DNA of 64,000 bases from DASVEE01 sp036380735 (GTDB lineage Bacteria > Acidobacteriota > Thermoanaerobaculia > Gp7-AA8), in assembly GCA_036380735.1 (NCBI GenBank), contig DASVEE010000035.1:1-64000 (forward strand), written 5' to 3'. The notes beneath the pieces were generated by a model. That model saw only the letters and a list, made by a program, of their open reading frames with translations, was not told the origin of the DNA and ran no database searches. Position numbers and translations under genes: made by a program. Positions 44,250 through 52,605 of this stretch are shown piece by piece (within the stretch, counting starts at the first letter, position 1; every line of letters starts with the position of its first letter).

Positions 44250-45347
44250 ATGACTCGAGCACTCCTCGCCCTGCTTCTCGTGCTGTCCCACTTTGCGGCC
44301 GACGCGGCGCCGCGCAGGCGAGCCGCGCAGCATCCGGTACCGCCCGTCGCCCCGGCGGCCATCACGACAGCGGCACAGGACGCCGCCGAAGCTGCATTGA
44401 AGGCCGGCGCTCCGGCGGTGCAGATCGCGGTGTCGGACCGCGGCCGCATCATCTACTCCGCGGCATTCGGCGTGAGCGATCGCGAGAGCGCGACTGCCGC
44501 AACACCGCGATCGGTGCTGCAGGTCGGCTCGATCACGAAGCAATTCACGGCAGCGGCGATTCTCCGGCTCGCGGAGCGCGGGGCGCTGTCGCTCGACGAT
44601 CGCATCGAAAAGCACGTACCGGAGTTCAACCCACGAGGAGCCACGATCACGCTGCGGCACCTCCTCACCCACACGTCGGGAGTGGGGGCGATCTCCGCCA
44701 ACGACTACGCGCCGCTCACGCGCGAGCAGTGCCTCAAGCTCGTCAACGCGCTACCGTTTCAATTCACGCCCGGGAGCAAGTTCAGCTACAGCAACACCGG
44801 CTACAGGCTGCTCGGCTATGCGATCGAGTCAATTTCGGGCAAGTCGTTCGCCGATGTCGTCCATCATGAGCTCGCGTTGCCGCTCGGACTCCTCGACACA
44901 GGCGTGTGCGGAACGTCCGGCCTGCCGCTGCCGGACGGCTACGCCGCATTCCAGGGGACCGCGACGCGAATCCCGGCGATCCACATGTCGGTTCCGTTCG
45001 CGGCCGGTGCGATTTGCTCCACCACAGCCGATCTCGTTCGCTGGTCGCACCTCCTCGCCACCGGCGGCGTCGTGCTGCCCGGCTCGTACGCGACGATGAC
45101 CACCCCCACACGGCTGACCAACAATGCCGTCGCGCCTTATGGGCTCGGCCAGTTTCTGCAGAACCAGTTGGGGCGTACGGCCGTGTGGCACACCGGAGGT
45201 ATCCCCGGCTTCCAGACTTCTCTCCTCTACTTCCCCGATCGCGACATGGCCGTAGCGGTCATCATCAATGCGCTTCCTGCCCCAACGGGCGTCGATGCAC
45301 ATCTCATTGCGTTGACAGTCGCGGGGGCTGCGCTCGCCACGCCGTAG
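44250..45347 (+). CDS. Secreted beta-lactamase-family serine hydrolase
   Basis: A 365-residue protein with signal peptide MTRALLALLLVLSHFAADAA. It is a class C beta-lactamase/penicillin-binding-protein-fold hydrolase: nucleophile and base in SITKQF (SxxK, about 95), YSNTGY (YxN, about 180) and HTGGIPG (the KTG-equivalent box, about 318). Family members include esterases, D-peptidases and lactamases. The specificity cannot be assigned, and the HTGG form is common in esterase-like members. It leads a run of exported hydrolases to 47,480. Confidence 0.9.
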   Translation: MTRALLALLLVLSHFAADAAPRRRAAQHPVPPVAPAAITTAAQDAAEAALKAGAPAVQIAVSDRGRIIYSAAFGVSDRESATAATPRSVLQVGSITKQFTAAAILRLAERGALSLDDRIEKHVPEFNPRGATITLRHLLTHTSGVGAISANDYAPLTREQCLKLVNALPFQFTPGSKFSYSNTGYRLLGYAIESISGKSFADVVHHELALPLGLLDTGVCGTSGLPLPDGYAAFQGTATRIPAIHMSVPFAAGAICSTTADLVRWSHLLATGGVVLPGSYATMTTPTRLTNNAVAPYGLGQFLQNQLGRTAVWHTGGIPGFQTSLLYFPDRDMAVAVIINALPAPTGVDAHLIALTVAGAALATP

Positions 45348-45355
45348 CGGAGAGG

Positions 45356-45393
45356 TATAGGACTTATAGGACCTATAGGACCTATAGGACGAA
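45356..45393 (+). repeat. 9-bp GGACNNATR repeat array
   Basis: TATAGGACTTATAGGACCTA and two further GGACCTATA units, then GGACGAAGG, filling the gap between the serine hydrolase and DUF3500 genes. The last unit overlaps the ribosome binding region (GAAGGAAGAG) of the next gene. Confidence 0.88.
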
Positions 45394-45402
45394 GGAAGAG
45401 CC

Positions 45403-46413
45403 ATGAGATCCGTCATCGCTGCCGCGTCGCTGTTGCTGATCGCCGCGGCGGCGACGGTCGATCCGCTTCGCACGTTTCTCTCGTCGCTCTCTCCGGGAAT
45501 GCGCCAGAAGGCGGCGATGCGCTTCAGCGATGAGGAGCGCTTCGACTGGCATTACGTTCCGCGGTCACGCGGCGGCCTTCCCCTCGGCGACCTGAACAAA
45601 GATCAGACAGCGCTGCTTCATTCGTTCCTGCGCGCAAACCTCGGGGCCGCCGGATACCGGAAGGCGGCGGGCGTCGTCGAGCTCGAACCGATCCTCGGCC
45701 GGCTGGAAGGAAGCCGCTTCCGCGATCCGGCGCGGTACTACTTCTCGCTGTTCGGCGATGCTGCCGCGCTGCCGTGGGGCTGGCGGTTCGAAGGGCACCA
45801 CCTCTCGCTCAACGTGACGCGGACGCAGCGCGGTACGTCGTACACGCCGATGTTCATCGGCGCGAACCCCGCTCGCGTGCCGAGCGGTGCTCGCGCCGGA
45901 TGGCAGCTGCTGCACGACGAGGAGCACCACGCGCGCGCGTTTCTGCAGTCGCTCGATGCCGGGCAGCGCGCGCAGGCGGTCATCAGCGCGCGTGCGCCGG
46001 CCGACATCGTCACCGGAACGGATCGCGCGCTGCGCCTGCAAAGGTTCGAAGGCCTCGCCGCCGCGGCGATGACCGAGCGGCAGCGACAGGCGCTGCTCGC
46101 GCTCGTGGCCCTGTACGTGCGCAATGCGCCGCAGCCGGCGGCAGACGCCGAGCTCGCGAAGCTCCGGCGCGCCGGAATCGAGAAGCTGCACTTCGCATGG
46201 GCAGGCGGCGCTCAGCCGGGGCAGCGGCATTACTACCGGATTCACGGTCCGACGGTGCTGATCGAGTACGACAACACAGAGAACAGCGGGAACCACATTC
46301 ACACCGTCTGGCGGAATCCGCAGGGCGACTTTGGCGACGACCTGCTGGCGCGGCACTATGCCGAGGCGCCGCATCACGCGGCTGGTGGCGGGCACGCTCC
46401 AGCGGGAAAGTAG
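45403..46413 (+). CDS. Secreted DUF3500 protein
   Basis: A 336-residue exported protein with signal peptide MRSVIAAASLLLIAAAATVD. It matches DUF3500: LSPGMRQKAAMRFSDEERFD, WHYVPRSRGGLPLGDLNKDQ, WGWRFEGHHLSLNVT and, near the end, HYYRIHGPTVLIEYDNTENS with GNHIHTVWR. The conserved His, Glu and Asp residues suggest a metal-dependent activity, but no function is established. Downstream, the esterase gene follows after 53 bp. Confidence 0.9.
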   Translation: MRSVIAAASLLLIAAAATVDPLRTFLSSLSPGMRQKAAMRFSDEERFDWHYVPRSRGGLPLGDLNKDQTALLHSFLRANLGAAGYRKAAGVVELEPILGRLEGSRFRDPARYYFSLFGDAAALPWGWRFEGHHLSLNVTRTQRGTSYTPMFIGANPARVPSGARAGWQLLHDEEHHARAFLQSLDAGQRAQAVISARAPADIVTGTDRALRLQRFEGLAAAAMTERQRQALLALVALYVRNAPQPAADAELAKLRRAGIEKLHFAWAGGAQPGQRHYYRIHGPTVLIEYDNTENSGNHIHTVWRNPQGDFGDDLLARHYAEAPHHAAGGGHAPAGK

Positions 46414-46466
46414 CCGCGGAAAGTGGTGTGAAGGTTGCGACACCCTCCCGGGAGACCGGAGGAGCA

Positions 46467-47480
46467 ATGGCACATCTTTCGTCGCGCTCGTCAGCGGTGA
46501 TGCTCGCACTCGTCCTGATCGCCGGCGTCACTCAGGATTGTGACGCGCAATCGGGCTGGCAACCGGTTGCGGGCCACACACAGATTCCACTCTGGCCCGA
46601 CGGTCCGCCGAACCCGCGTTCCGGGCTTGGCCCGGAGGCGGTGCACAACGCGTTGGATCGCGCCACGGGGAAGAAAAAGCTGGTCGGCGGCAAGCCGTAC
46701 TCGTACATCGAGAATGTGACGCAGCCGACGATCACGGTCTACTCGCCGGCGAAGCACGACACCGGAGCCGCGGTCATCGTCTACCCGGGCGGCGGCTTCA
46801 ATGTGCTCGCCATGGACATTGAAGGGACGGAAGCGTGCGACTGGCTGACGTCGATCGGGATCTCCTGCGTACTGCTGAAGTATCGCGTTCCCTGCGAGCA
46901 TGAAGGGGCGTACCGCGAGTGTCCACAGGCGCACCAGGATGCGCAGCGAGCCATGAGCATCGTCCGCTCGCGCGCGGCCGAGTGGCGCATCGACCCGAAC
47001 AGGATCGGCGTCATGGGATTTTCGGCCGGCGCACACATGGCGATCATGAGCAGCACGCGTTTCGATCGCCTGTACGCCGCTGTCGACGAAGCGGACCGCG
47101 TGAGCTCGCGGCCGGACTTTGCGCTCGTTCTCTATCCGGGACGCGTGGCGTACCGCAGTACGAATTTCGCCCCCAATCCTGACATTCGGGTGACCGGCCG
47201 TACGCCGCCGACCTTCCTCGTCCACGCATATGACGATTCTTTGAACCCCGTGGAAAATTCGCTTCTCTACGCCGCGGCGCTGCGCAAGGCCGGAGTCCCC
47301 GCCGAGATTCACCTCTACGCGAAAGGGGGGCATGCCTTCGGCCTGCGTCGCACGGAGTTGTCCGCGACGGCGTGGCCTCAGCTCGCGGAAGCGTGGCTGA
47401 AAGCCATCGGCGTCATCGGACAGCGGACGGCGACCGCGCACGTGCGTACCAACTCCGCCGGCAGTCGAACTGCTGACTAG
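46467..47480 (+). CDS. Secreted alpha/beta-hydrolase (esterase/lipase-like)
   Basis: The ATG at 46467 has a CCGGAGG site 4-5 bases upstream. The 337-residue product has a signal peptide (SSAVMLALVLIAGVTQDCDA). It is an alpha/beta-hydrolase of the BD-FAE/acetyl-esterase type: oxyanion region IVYPGGGFNVLAMD (about 98), nucleophile GFSAGAHMAI (Ser about 176), acid in VHAYDDSLNP (about 254) and catalytic His in AKGGHAFGLR (about 288). A C-terminal tail of about 20 residues beyond the fold looks added. Likely substrates are acetylated sugars or short-chain esters. Confidence 0.9.
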   Translation: MAHLSSRSSAVMLALVLIAGVTQDCDAQSGWQPVAGHTQIPLWPDGPPNPRSGLGPEAVHNALDRATGKKKLVGGKPYSYIENVTQPTITVYSPAKHDTGAAVIVYPGGGFNVLAMDIEGTEACDWLTSIGISCVLLKYRVPCEHEGAYRECPQAHQDAQRAMSIVRSRAAEWRIDPNRIGVMGFSAGAHMAIMSSTRFDRLYAAVDEADRVSSRPDFALVLYPGRVAYRSTNFAPNPDIRVTGRTPPTFLVHAYDDSLNPVENSLLYAAALRKAGVPAEIHLYAKGGHAFGLRRTELSATAWPQLAEAWLKAIGVIGQRTATAHVRTNSAGSRTAD

Positions 47481-47517
47481 GAGCGATTTGTCGTGGCGTG
47501 GCTGGGGCACTAAGTGC

Positions 47518-47645
47518 CGGTGGGGTCAGAGCTTTGCATTTCGAGCCGGTGGGGTCAGAGCTTTGCATTTCGGTTCAGTCGACTGTTCTACCTAATGTAG
47601 ACGGCGCCGGTTTCACACGCAGAGCAAAGCTCTGACCCCGCTGCC
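47518..47645. repeat. REP-like hairpin with a duplicated left end
   Basis: GGTGGGGTCAGAGCTTTGCA occurs twice (about 47,519 and 47,548). The centre CTAATGTAGACGGCGCCGG follows, and the element closes with GCAAAGCTCTGACCCC at 47,624-47,639. It opens a gene-poor stretch of 1.6 kb. Confidence 0.85.
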
Positions 47646-47772
47646 CCCAGCGCTGGCGGGCGCGTTCCGGCGCGGAAGTAGCGCTGGTCCGCTGACCCGG
47701 CCGCGCTTCCCTGACGACGAGGAGTCATTCACGCGGTCCGCCGAGCACGCAGCGCTTCGCACTCGCGACACC

Positions 47773-47928
47773 GAGTGGAGGACAGACACTCTTGTCTGTC
47801 CCGCGATGAATGACGCGATGACGATGCTCCTCCGCCACCCGGCGGGAACTCCGTTTCTCGCTGGACGATGCACCGCGCTCCGTAGGAGCTCCTGCGCGGG
47901 ACAGACAAAGAGTGTCTGTCCTCCACTC
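47773..47928. repeat. MITE-like element with about 33-bp inverted ends
   Basis: GAGTGGAGGACAGACACTCT at 47,773 and its complement ending at 47,928 are perfect inverted ends, extending inward to CCCGCG with a single extra T in the right arm. Each end also has an internal GACAGACA palindrome. The 89-bp centre encodes nothing evident. This looks like a small non-autonomous transposable element. Confidence 0.75.
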
Positions 47929-48105
47929 TGCGTCGCCAGTGCGATCCTGTACGTGCTCCGCGACGGTTCAGCGCCTCCTCTAGTCCTCATCGTCCGGCGG
48001 CTGATACATCGACTTCATCCACCACGACGCCATAGCCGCGGGGAAGCCGGGGATCGTCGCTTCCAGACAAGGGAAGCGTTTGGACGTGATCTCGGAGCGC
48101 TGGTC

Positions 48106-48245
48106 GAGGGTCAGAGCTTTGCCTTTCGGTTCGGCCGGCTGGCTCTACCAAATGTAGACGGCGCCGGTTTCACACGCAGGGCAAAGCTCTGACCCCGCTG
48201 CCGACCCCTCAGAGCAAAGCTCTGACCCCGCTGCCGTCCCTGACC
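48106..48245. repeat. REP-like hairpin with duplicated right end
   Basis: GGTCAGAGCTTTGCCTTTCG, the centre CCAAATGTAGACGGCGCCGG and GGGCAAAGCTCTGACCCCGC, followed by a second AGAGCAAAGCTCTGACCCCG and a truncated TGACCCCGCTGCCGTCCC. The right end is repeated where the 47,518 copy repeats its left end. Confidence 0.85.
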
Positions 48246-48271
48246 CCGCTGCCGTCCCCCAGACCAGCGCC

Positions 48272-48421
48272 GCAGTCCACATCCGGGGCCTGAATCGCAA
48301 CTACGTCTCCGATGTGGAGCGGGGCCGCCGCAACCCGTGCCTCTTCGACATCGTGAAGCTGGCCGAGGGGCTGGACATCTCGCCGGGCGAGCTGATTCGG
48401 CCGTTCGAGAAGCGCCGGTAA
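48272..48421 (+). pseudogene. XRE-family HTH regulator, 5' end replaced by repeat DNA
   Basis: The frame ending at 48421 reads GLNRNYVSDVERGRRNPCLF, then DIVKLAEGLDISPGELIRPF, a clear second half of a Cro/C1-type helix-turn-helix. The first helices (about 25 residues) are missing: upstream is the REP-like hairpin with no start codon or ribosome binding site. The gene was presumably cut by expansion or insertion of the repeat. Confidence 0.75.
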
Positions 48422-48504
48422 TCGCCGCTCCTCGGCCGCCGCTGCCGGCGCGGCGCCTTTCGCCGGCCAGCTGCTGAACGGGCCGGGATGTCCGCTTGCG
48501 GCGG

Positions 48505-48845
48505 TGGAAAATCCATCTTTCGATATGGAATCTCCACCTCGCGATACGGAAAATCCGTCTTTGAAGACGGAGCCGTCCACCGCTGGATACGGAAAATCTA
48601 CCTCCCGACACGGAAAATCAGCCTCGGGACGAGGCATCCTCCACCTCTGGCGACGGAATTTCGGTCTCGCGAGACGGAAAATCCGTTTCGGGAGAGGGAA
48701 TCCCTCCACCTCTGGTTGAGGAATCTCCGTCTCTCGATACGGAATCTCCATCTCTCGAGGCCGAAAATCCGTCTCTGCATACGGACGCCTCCACCTCCGA
48801 CGATCGAATTTCCATCTCCTTCGATGGAATCTCCATGTTCAATGG
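48505..48845. repeat. Degenerate minisatellite with about 21-bp periodicity
   Basis: Units of the type GATACGGAAAATCCGTCTC or GATACGGAATCTCCATCTC recur about every 20-21 bp across 340 bp, much more diverged than the 14,371 array. Each unit tends to contain a small palindrome (ACGGAAAATCCGT). A frame can stay open on either strand because the period is near seven codons. Confidence 0.8.
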
Positions 48846-48928
48846 CAGGCAGAGCGGCGAACAGGACGGTTCGCGCGAGCGGCCGCGAGCGGCGACCCAA
48901 CCGTTGGGTTTATGCTTGCGTGGCATGG
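48618..48928 (-). CDS. Possible small protein with heptapeptide repeats
   Basis: An ATG at 48928 (MPRKHKPNGWVAARGRSREP) with a GAGGCAGG string upstream opens a 103-residue frame into the minisatellite, giving SASRDGDSVSRDGDSSTRGG and similar seven-residue units. The basic N-terminus looks protein-like, but the rest may be open only because of the repeat. Reported with low confidence. Confidence 0.25.
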
Positions 48929-48973
48929 TCTGCCTGCCTCGTTGAGGGGAGTGTCCGACCGATGAGCGGTTGC

Positions 48974-48996
48974 GTTTATGCGTAATTAGCATAAAC
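48974..48996. promoter_or_regulatory. Palindromic operator-like site
   Basis: GTTTATGC and GCATAAAC form a perfect 8-bp inverted repeat with a 7-bp AT-rich spacer (GTAATTA). A further GTTTATGC half site occurs about 65 bp to the left (near 48,908). The arrangement suits a dimeric DNA-binding protein controlling the genes on either side. Confidence 0.45.
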
Positions 48997-49004
48997 TTAT
49001 CGCG

Positions 49005-49076
49005 GGGGCCATTCGACGTCGTCAGTTCCCATTCCTGACAGCGACCGGGCGATCGCTCAGGGCGTCGAATGGCCCC
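49005..49076. repeat. 14-bp inverted repeat in the leader of the 707-aa gene
   Basis: GGGGCCATTCGACG and CGTCGAATGGCCCC bracket 44 bases that contain a smaller hairpin (GTCAGTTCCCATTCCTGAC). The structure ends 15 bases before the GTG start and could fold in the leader RNA, near but not over the ribosome binding site. Confidence 0.6.
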
Positions 49077-49091
49077 TCTTCGGAGGGAACC

Positions 49092-51215
49092 GTGCGAAAA
49101 CTGGTAGCCAGCATCATCCTTCTCCTCGCGGCAGGGGCCGCGTACGCTCAGGAAATCCGCTTTGGGCAGCCGCCGATCGGGTTGGCGCCCGGACGCCGCG
49201 ACGGCATCGTCGTCGCCGCAAGCCGCAGCACCTATCTCGCGATCTGGCGCGATGAGCGGATCTCGCCCGCCGACCCGCGCCTCTGGGCCTCGCGCGTCAC
49301 CGCCAGCGGCATCGGCGTCGACGGCACCGGCTTCAACATCACGGCGCTGGAGCAGGACTCGGACTACGCCGTCGTCTCCGAGGGATCGAACTTCCTCGTG
49401 GCGTGGACCGAACAGCACAGCCGCGTGCGCATCGTGCGCATCTCGGCTGCCGGCGAGATCGCCCCGGTCACGACCATCCACGTTCCGGTCGACGACGTCG
49501 CACTCTCCTTCAATGGAGAGCAGATCTTCCTCGCCGCCAGCCGCACCACCGGCGGGCCATTCGGCGGCGGGCAGATCCACGTGCTCCTCCTCGATCGCGA
49601 GGGGAACGCGCTGATGCAGCCGGTGTCGCTGATCGAATCGATCTTTGCCCTGGCCGAGGTCGAAGCGGTCCTGGTCAACGGCCGCTTCCGCCTGCAATGG
49701 TTCGACGACAAGTTCGGCGGTCTGCGCAGCCACATGCTGGAGCCGGCGAAACTGCTCGACGGCACCGCCACCCGCCTGGTGGTGCACGGCTCGGCACCGG
49801 AGGTGCGGCCGCAGGTGCTGTTCGAAACAGTGGGACGGGATGGGACACCCGATTACTACATCGCGCGCGTCATTCACAACAACGGCAAGAACGTCGTCCG
49901 CGGCATCTACCACGACGGCAGCAGCCAGTACTCGACGTTCACGCAGCAGCTCGTCAACGATGAATCGGACAACCTGCCGTACGTACGCCCCGCCGCGGCG
50001 TGGAACGGCGAGGCGTTCGTGACCGCCTGGGGCGCGCCCGCCGGCGGCGCCGGCGGCGTGCGCGTGAAGTTCACCAAGCCGGGCGGCAGCGCGACGGCGA
50101 AGGTGCACGAGCTCCCCGGCGGCGAAGCGACATCCATCGCGGTGACCTCGGTCGGCTCGACCACGTTCGTGGCGTCGACGCGCGATTACCCCACGGGTAC
50201 TGTCGTCGAGGCGGAGCTGCTGGCGAACGACGAGACGTCGCGCACGCGCTTCGTCCTCTCGGCCGGCCTGCCGAAGCAGGCGCTCCCGGTGGCGGTCTGG
50301 CGCGGCAATCACCACCTCCTCGTCTGGCGTGAGATCTTCGGCGACGGCGCGCGGCTCGTCACCGGCCGCCTGGCACCGGAGGATCCGACCGTCGTGCGCG
50401 GCGGCAACGTGGGGCCATTGAATGTGACCAGCGATCCCTCCATCGCCACGGATGGGACGCAGGCGCTCATCGCCTTCAACGCCGGCGGCCGGTTGCAGAC
50501 GGTCCTGCTCGACGCCGACCAGAACGTGCTGGAGACGAAAGACCTCGCCCCTGCCGGCACGACCGCGCCGACCGCGATCTGGAGCGGCAGCAACTACGTC
50601 GTGACCTGGGGAACGCCGCAGGGCATCTCGGCGATGCGCGTGGGGCTCGACACGCAGCCGGTCGTGCTCTCGACGATGACGACGAACGCCGCGCCGATCG
50701 TGCTCCGTCACCAGGACCGCCTGCTGTTCGCCTGGAACGACAACGAGGCGCTCCGCGGGCTCGTGAGGACGAAGGCGCTCGTGCCGCAGGGGGAGACGCT
50801 CACGCTCGTCCGCGGTAAGTTCTCGGCGCCGCGTGGTGCCGAAGGGGCGAACGAAGTGGCCATCGCGGCGATCGAGGAGGGCATCCTGCACGTGGTCCGC
50901 TGGTCGCTGGCCGGCGTGCACGTGCTGTCCGCCGCGGTGGATGCACGCACGACGGAGATCTCCGGCGTGGTGGCTCGTGGGGATGGCTATCTGGTGGGCG
51001 CCGGCGCGTACACCTTCGACGTGACGGGCGCGGAGATCAGCAAGGCGCGCGTGACGTATCCGTTCGTGCCGCCGGGCATGCCGGCGACGCTGCTGGCCGG
51101 CGCGCCGAAGACGCTGGTGGTGTGGAAACGTCCGCCGCAGTCGATCACGGAGCAGCGCATGCAGATGGTGGCGCGCTACGCACTGGAATCGCCGCGGCGG
51201 CGCGGGGTGCGGTAG
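49092..51215 (+). CDS. Large secreted protein with propeller-like repeats
   Basis: Starts at GTG 49092 with a GGAGGG site about 5 bases upstream. The 707-residue protein has signal peptide MRKLVASIILLLAAGAAYAQ. The rest is beta-rich with repeated blocks of the form '.a..g..y.v.W......i...r' (STYLAIWRDERISPADPRLW, GSNFLVAWTEQHSRVRIVRI, GNHHLLVWREIFGDGARLVT, GSNYVVTWGTPQGISAMRVG), as in multi-bladed beta-propeller-like exported proteins common in Acidobacteriota. No catalytic motif is seen. A binding or scaffold role outside the cell is likely. Confidence 0.75.
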   Translation: MRKLVASIILLLAAGAAYAQEIRFGQPPIGLAPGRRDGIVVAASRSTYLAIWRDERISPADPRLWASRVTASGIGVDGTGFNITALEQDSDYAVVSEGSNFLVAWTEQHSRVRIVRISAAGEIAPVTTIHVPVDDVALSFNGEQIFLAASRTTGGPFGGGQIHVLLLDREGNALMQPVSLIESIFALAEVEAVLVNGRFRLQWFDDKFGGLRSHMLEPAKLLDGTATRLVVHGSAPEVRPQVLFETVGRDGTPDYYIARVIHNNGKNVVRGIYHDGSSQYSTFTQQLVNDESDNLPYVRPAAAWNGEAFVTAWGAPAGGAGGVRVKFTKPGGSATAKVHELPGGEATSIAVTSVGSTTFVASTRDYPTGTVVEAELLANDETSRTRFVLSAGLPKQALPVAVWRGNHHLLVWREIFGDGARLVTGRLAPEDPTVVRGGNVGPLNVTSDPSIATDGTQALIAFNAGGRLQTVLLDADQNVLETKDLAPAGTTAPTAIWSGSNYVVTWGTPQGISAMRVGLDTQPVVLSTMTTNAAPIVLRHQDRLLFAWNDNEALRGLVRTKALVPQGETLTLVRGKFSAPRGAEGANEVAIAAIEEGILHVVRWSLAGVHVLSAAVDARTTEISGVVARGDGYLVGAGAYTFDVTGAEISKARVTYPFVPPGMPATLLAGAPKTLVVWKRPPQSITEQRMQMVARYALESPRRRGVR

Positions 51216-51220
51216 GACGA

Positions 51221-51922
51221 CTACGGCAGCCGCAGCATCCTGGCGATTTCCGTGCGGGAGGCTTCGGCCAGGCGGTCTTTGTCGCGCAACGTGCAGCCGG
51301 CCGTCTCGATGGGCGTGCCGGCTCGCACGGTGACGCGGCCCGGCGTCACGCGGCGCGCGCCGACGGGGAAGGCGTCGAAGGTGCCGTCGACGGCGATCGG
51401 CACCATCGTCTGCTGCGACTTGATCGCCAGCAGGAACGCGCCGCGCTGGAAGGGGCGCATCTCGCGGGTGCGGGAGCGTCCTTCCTCCGGAAAGATCACG
51501 ATCGTGTTGCCCTTGCGGATGCGGTCCGCGGCGAGGTCGAACGACTTCACCGCGCTGCGGCGGTTCTTGCGGTCGATGGGGATGAACCCGGCGCGGCCGA
51601 TGGCCCAGCCGAAGATCGGGATCTGGAAGAGGCTGGCCTTGGCCATGAAGCGGATCGGCTGGTTGACCGCCGCGAAGATGCACGGGATGTCGAAGTAGCT
51701 GTAGTGATTCGCGACGAGGATGTAGCGCTTGTTCGGGTCGAGGATCTCGAGGTTCTCGCCCTGCACGTCGATCCCCGCCGCCCGGACGAGCGTGCGCGCC
51801 CACCGGCGGATCAGCGGCTCGATGAGCGGCGACGTGGAGCGGACCGCCGCGATCAGCAGCACGAGCGACCCGTAGAACAGCGTCGCGATGACCGCGACGG
51901 TAACGATGTACAACGAACGCAT
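51221..51922 (-). CDS. plsC: 1-acyl-sn-glycerol-3-phosphate acyltransferase
   Basis: A 233-residue PlsC-type acyltransferase that makes phosphatidic acid at the inner membrane. An N-terminal hydrophobic segment (YIVTVAVIATLFYGSLVLLI) precedes the catalytic NHYSYFDIPCIF (HX4D, about 77-83), GRAGFIPIDRKNRR and FPEEGRSRTREM (motif III, about 150). The length is typical. It converges with the preceding secreted-protein gene. A 9-mer hairpin lies just upstream of its start. Confidence 0.92.
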   Translation of the reverse strand: MRSLYIVTVAVIATLFYGSLVLLIAAVRSTSPLIEPLIRRWARTLVRAAGIDVQGENLEILDPNKRYILVANHYSYFDIPCIFAAVNQPIRFMAKASLFQIPIFGWAIGRAGFIPIDRKNRRSAVKSFDLAADRIRKGNTIVIFPEEGRSRTREMRPFQRGAFLLAIKSQQTMVPIAVDGTFDAFPVGARRVTPGRVTVRAGTPIETAGCTLRDKDRLAEASRTEIARMLRLP

Positions 51923-51987
51923 GAGGCGGCGATTTTGTCACGTGACGTCGCCGGATAGAAGACGGGCGCGGTGGGGTGGGGTGGGGG

Positions 51988-52100
51988 GGACGATAGGACC
52001 TATAGGACAGATAGGACGGATAGGACCTATGGGACCGATGTGCGTGGTGCAGATCCCATAGGTCCCATCTGTCCTATCGGTCCTATAGGTCCTATTTGTC
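51988..52100. repeat. 9-mer hairpin: opposed arrays
   Basis: GGGGACGATAGGACCTATAG and three more units on the left (to about 52,038) face TCCCATAGG, TCCCATCTG, TCCTATCGG, TCCTATAGG and TCCTATTTG on the right. The loop is TGCGTGGTGCAGA, itself partly palindromic (TGC.TGGTGCA). The right arm starts at the stop codon of the DinB-like gene. Confidence 0.93.
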
Positions 52101-52553
52101 GTTGACCGCGGTGATGATCCGCTGCAGCTGCCCCAGGTGCTTTCCGTCGTGGCGGGACAGGCGTTCGCAGATGGCGGCCAGCGTGATCGATCCTGCCTGC
52201 GGATGCTCCCCGGTGCGGGACCATTCGTCGTCGCGCAGCCGTTCGAGCAGGCGGACGTTGAGCTGCCGCACGAAGGAGAACTGCTCGAGGAGCTCCGCGA
52301 CGGGCTCGCCGCGGTGAATGTTGGCCACCCACTTTTCCTGTTCCATCGGCACCAGTGCCGGATGTTCGCTGGCCAGCATCGCGCGGATGCGCACGGCGAT
52401 GATCAATTCGAAGTCGGCCAGGTGCGACACGACGTCCGCGATGGACCATTTGCCTTCGCGTTCCGGGCGGCGGAGGTCGGGCTCCGCGAGGTCGCGGATG
52501 GTCAGGGCTACGGTAGCGGGGTAGTGGCGCAGGGCGTCGATGACTTCTTGCAT
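52092..52553 (-). CDS. DinB/YfiT-type metal-binding protein
   Basis: A 153-residue DinB-fold four-helix protein: KWSIADVVSHLADFELIIAV carries the first metal His (about 45), and ICERLSRHDGKHLGQLQRII carries the other two (about 134 and 138). The family includes thiol-dependent transferases that use bacillithiol or mycothiol; the substrate here is unknown. The 3' end merges with a 9-mer array. Confidence 0.88.
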   Translation of the reverse strand: MQEVIDALRHYPATVALTIRDLAEPDLRRPEREGKWSIADVVSHLADFELIIAVRIRAMLASEHPALVPMEQEKWVANIHRGEPVAELLEQFSFVRQLNVRLLERLRDDEWSRTGEHPQAGSITLAAICERLSRHDGKHLGQLQRIITAVNDK

Positions 52554-52605
52554 GGCGCCAATTTAAGCCGTCCTGCCGCTTTTCGCAGAGGCGTAAGCTG
52601 TTCTC

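Noticed and set aside
48618..51941. 1107-codon minus-strand open frame
   Set aside because: Most of it is antisense to the 707-residue secreted protein gene, which has a signal peptide and ribosome binding site. Only the last 103 codons were kept, as a low-confidence candidate.
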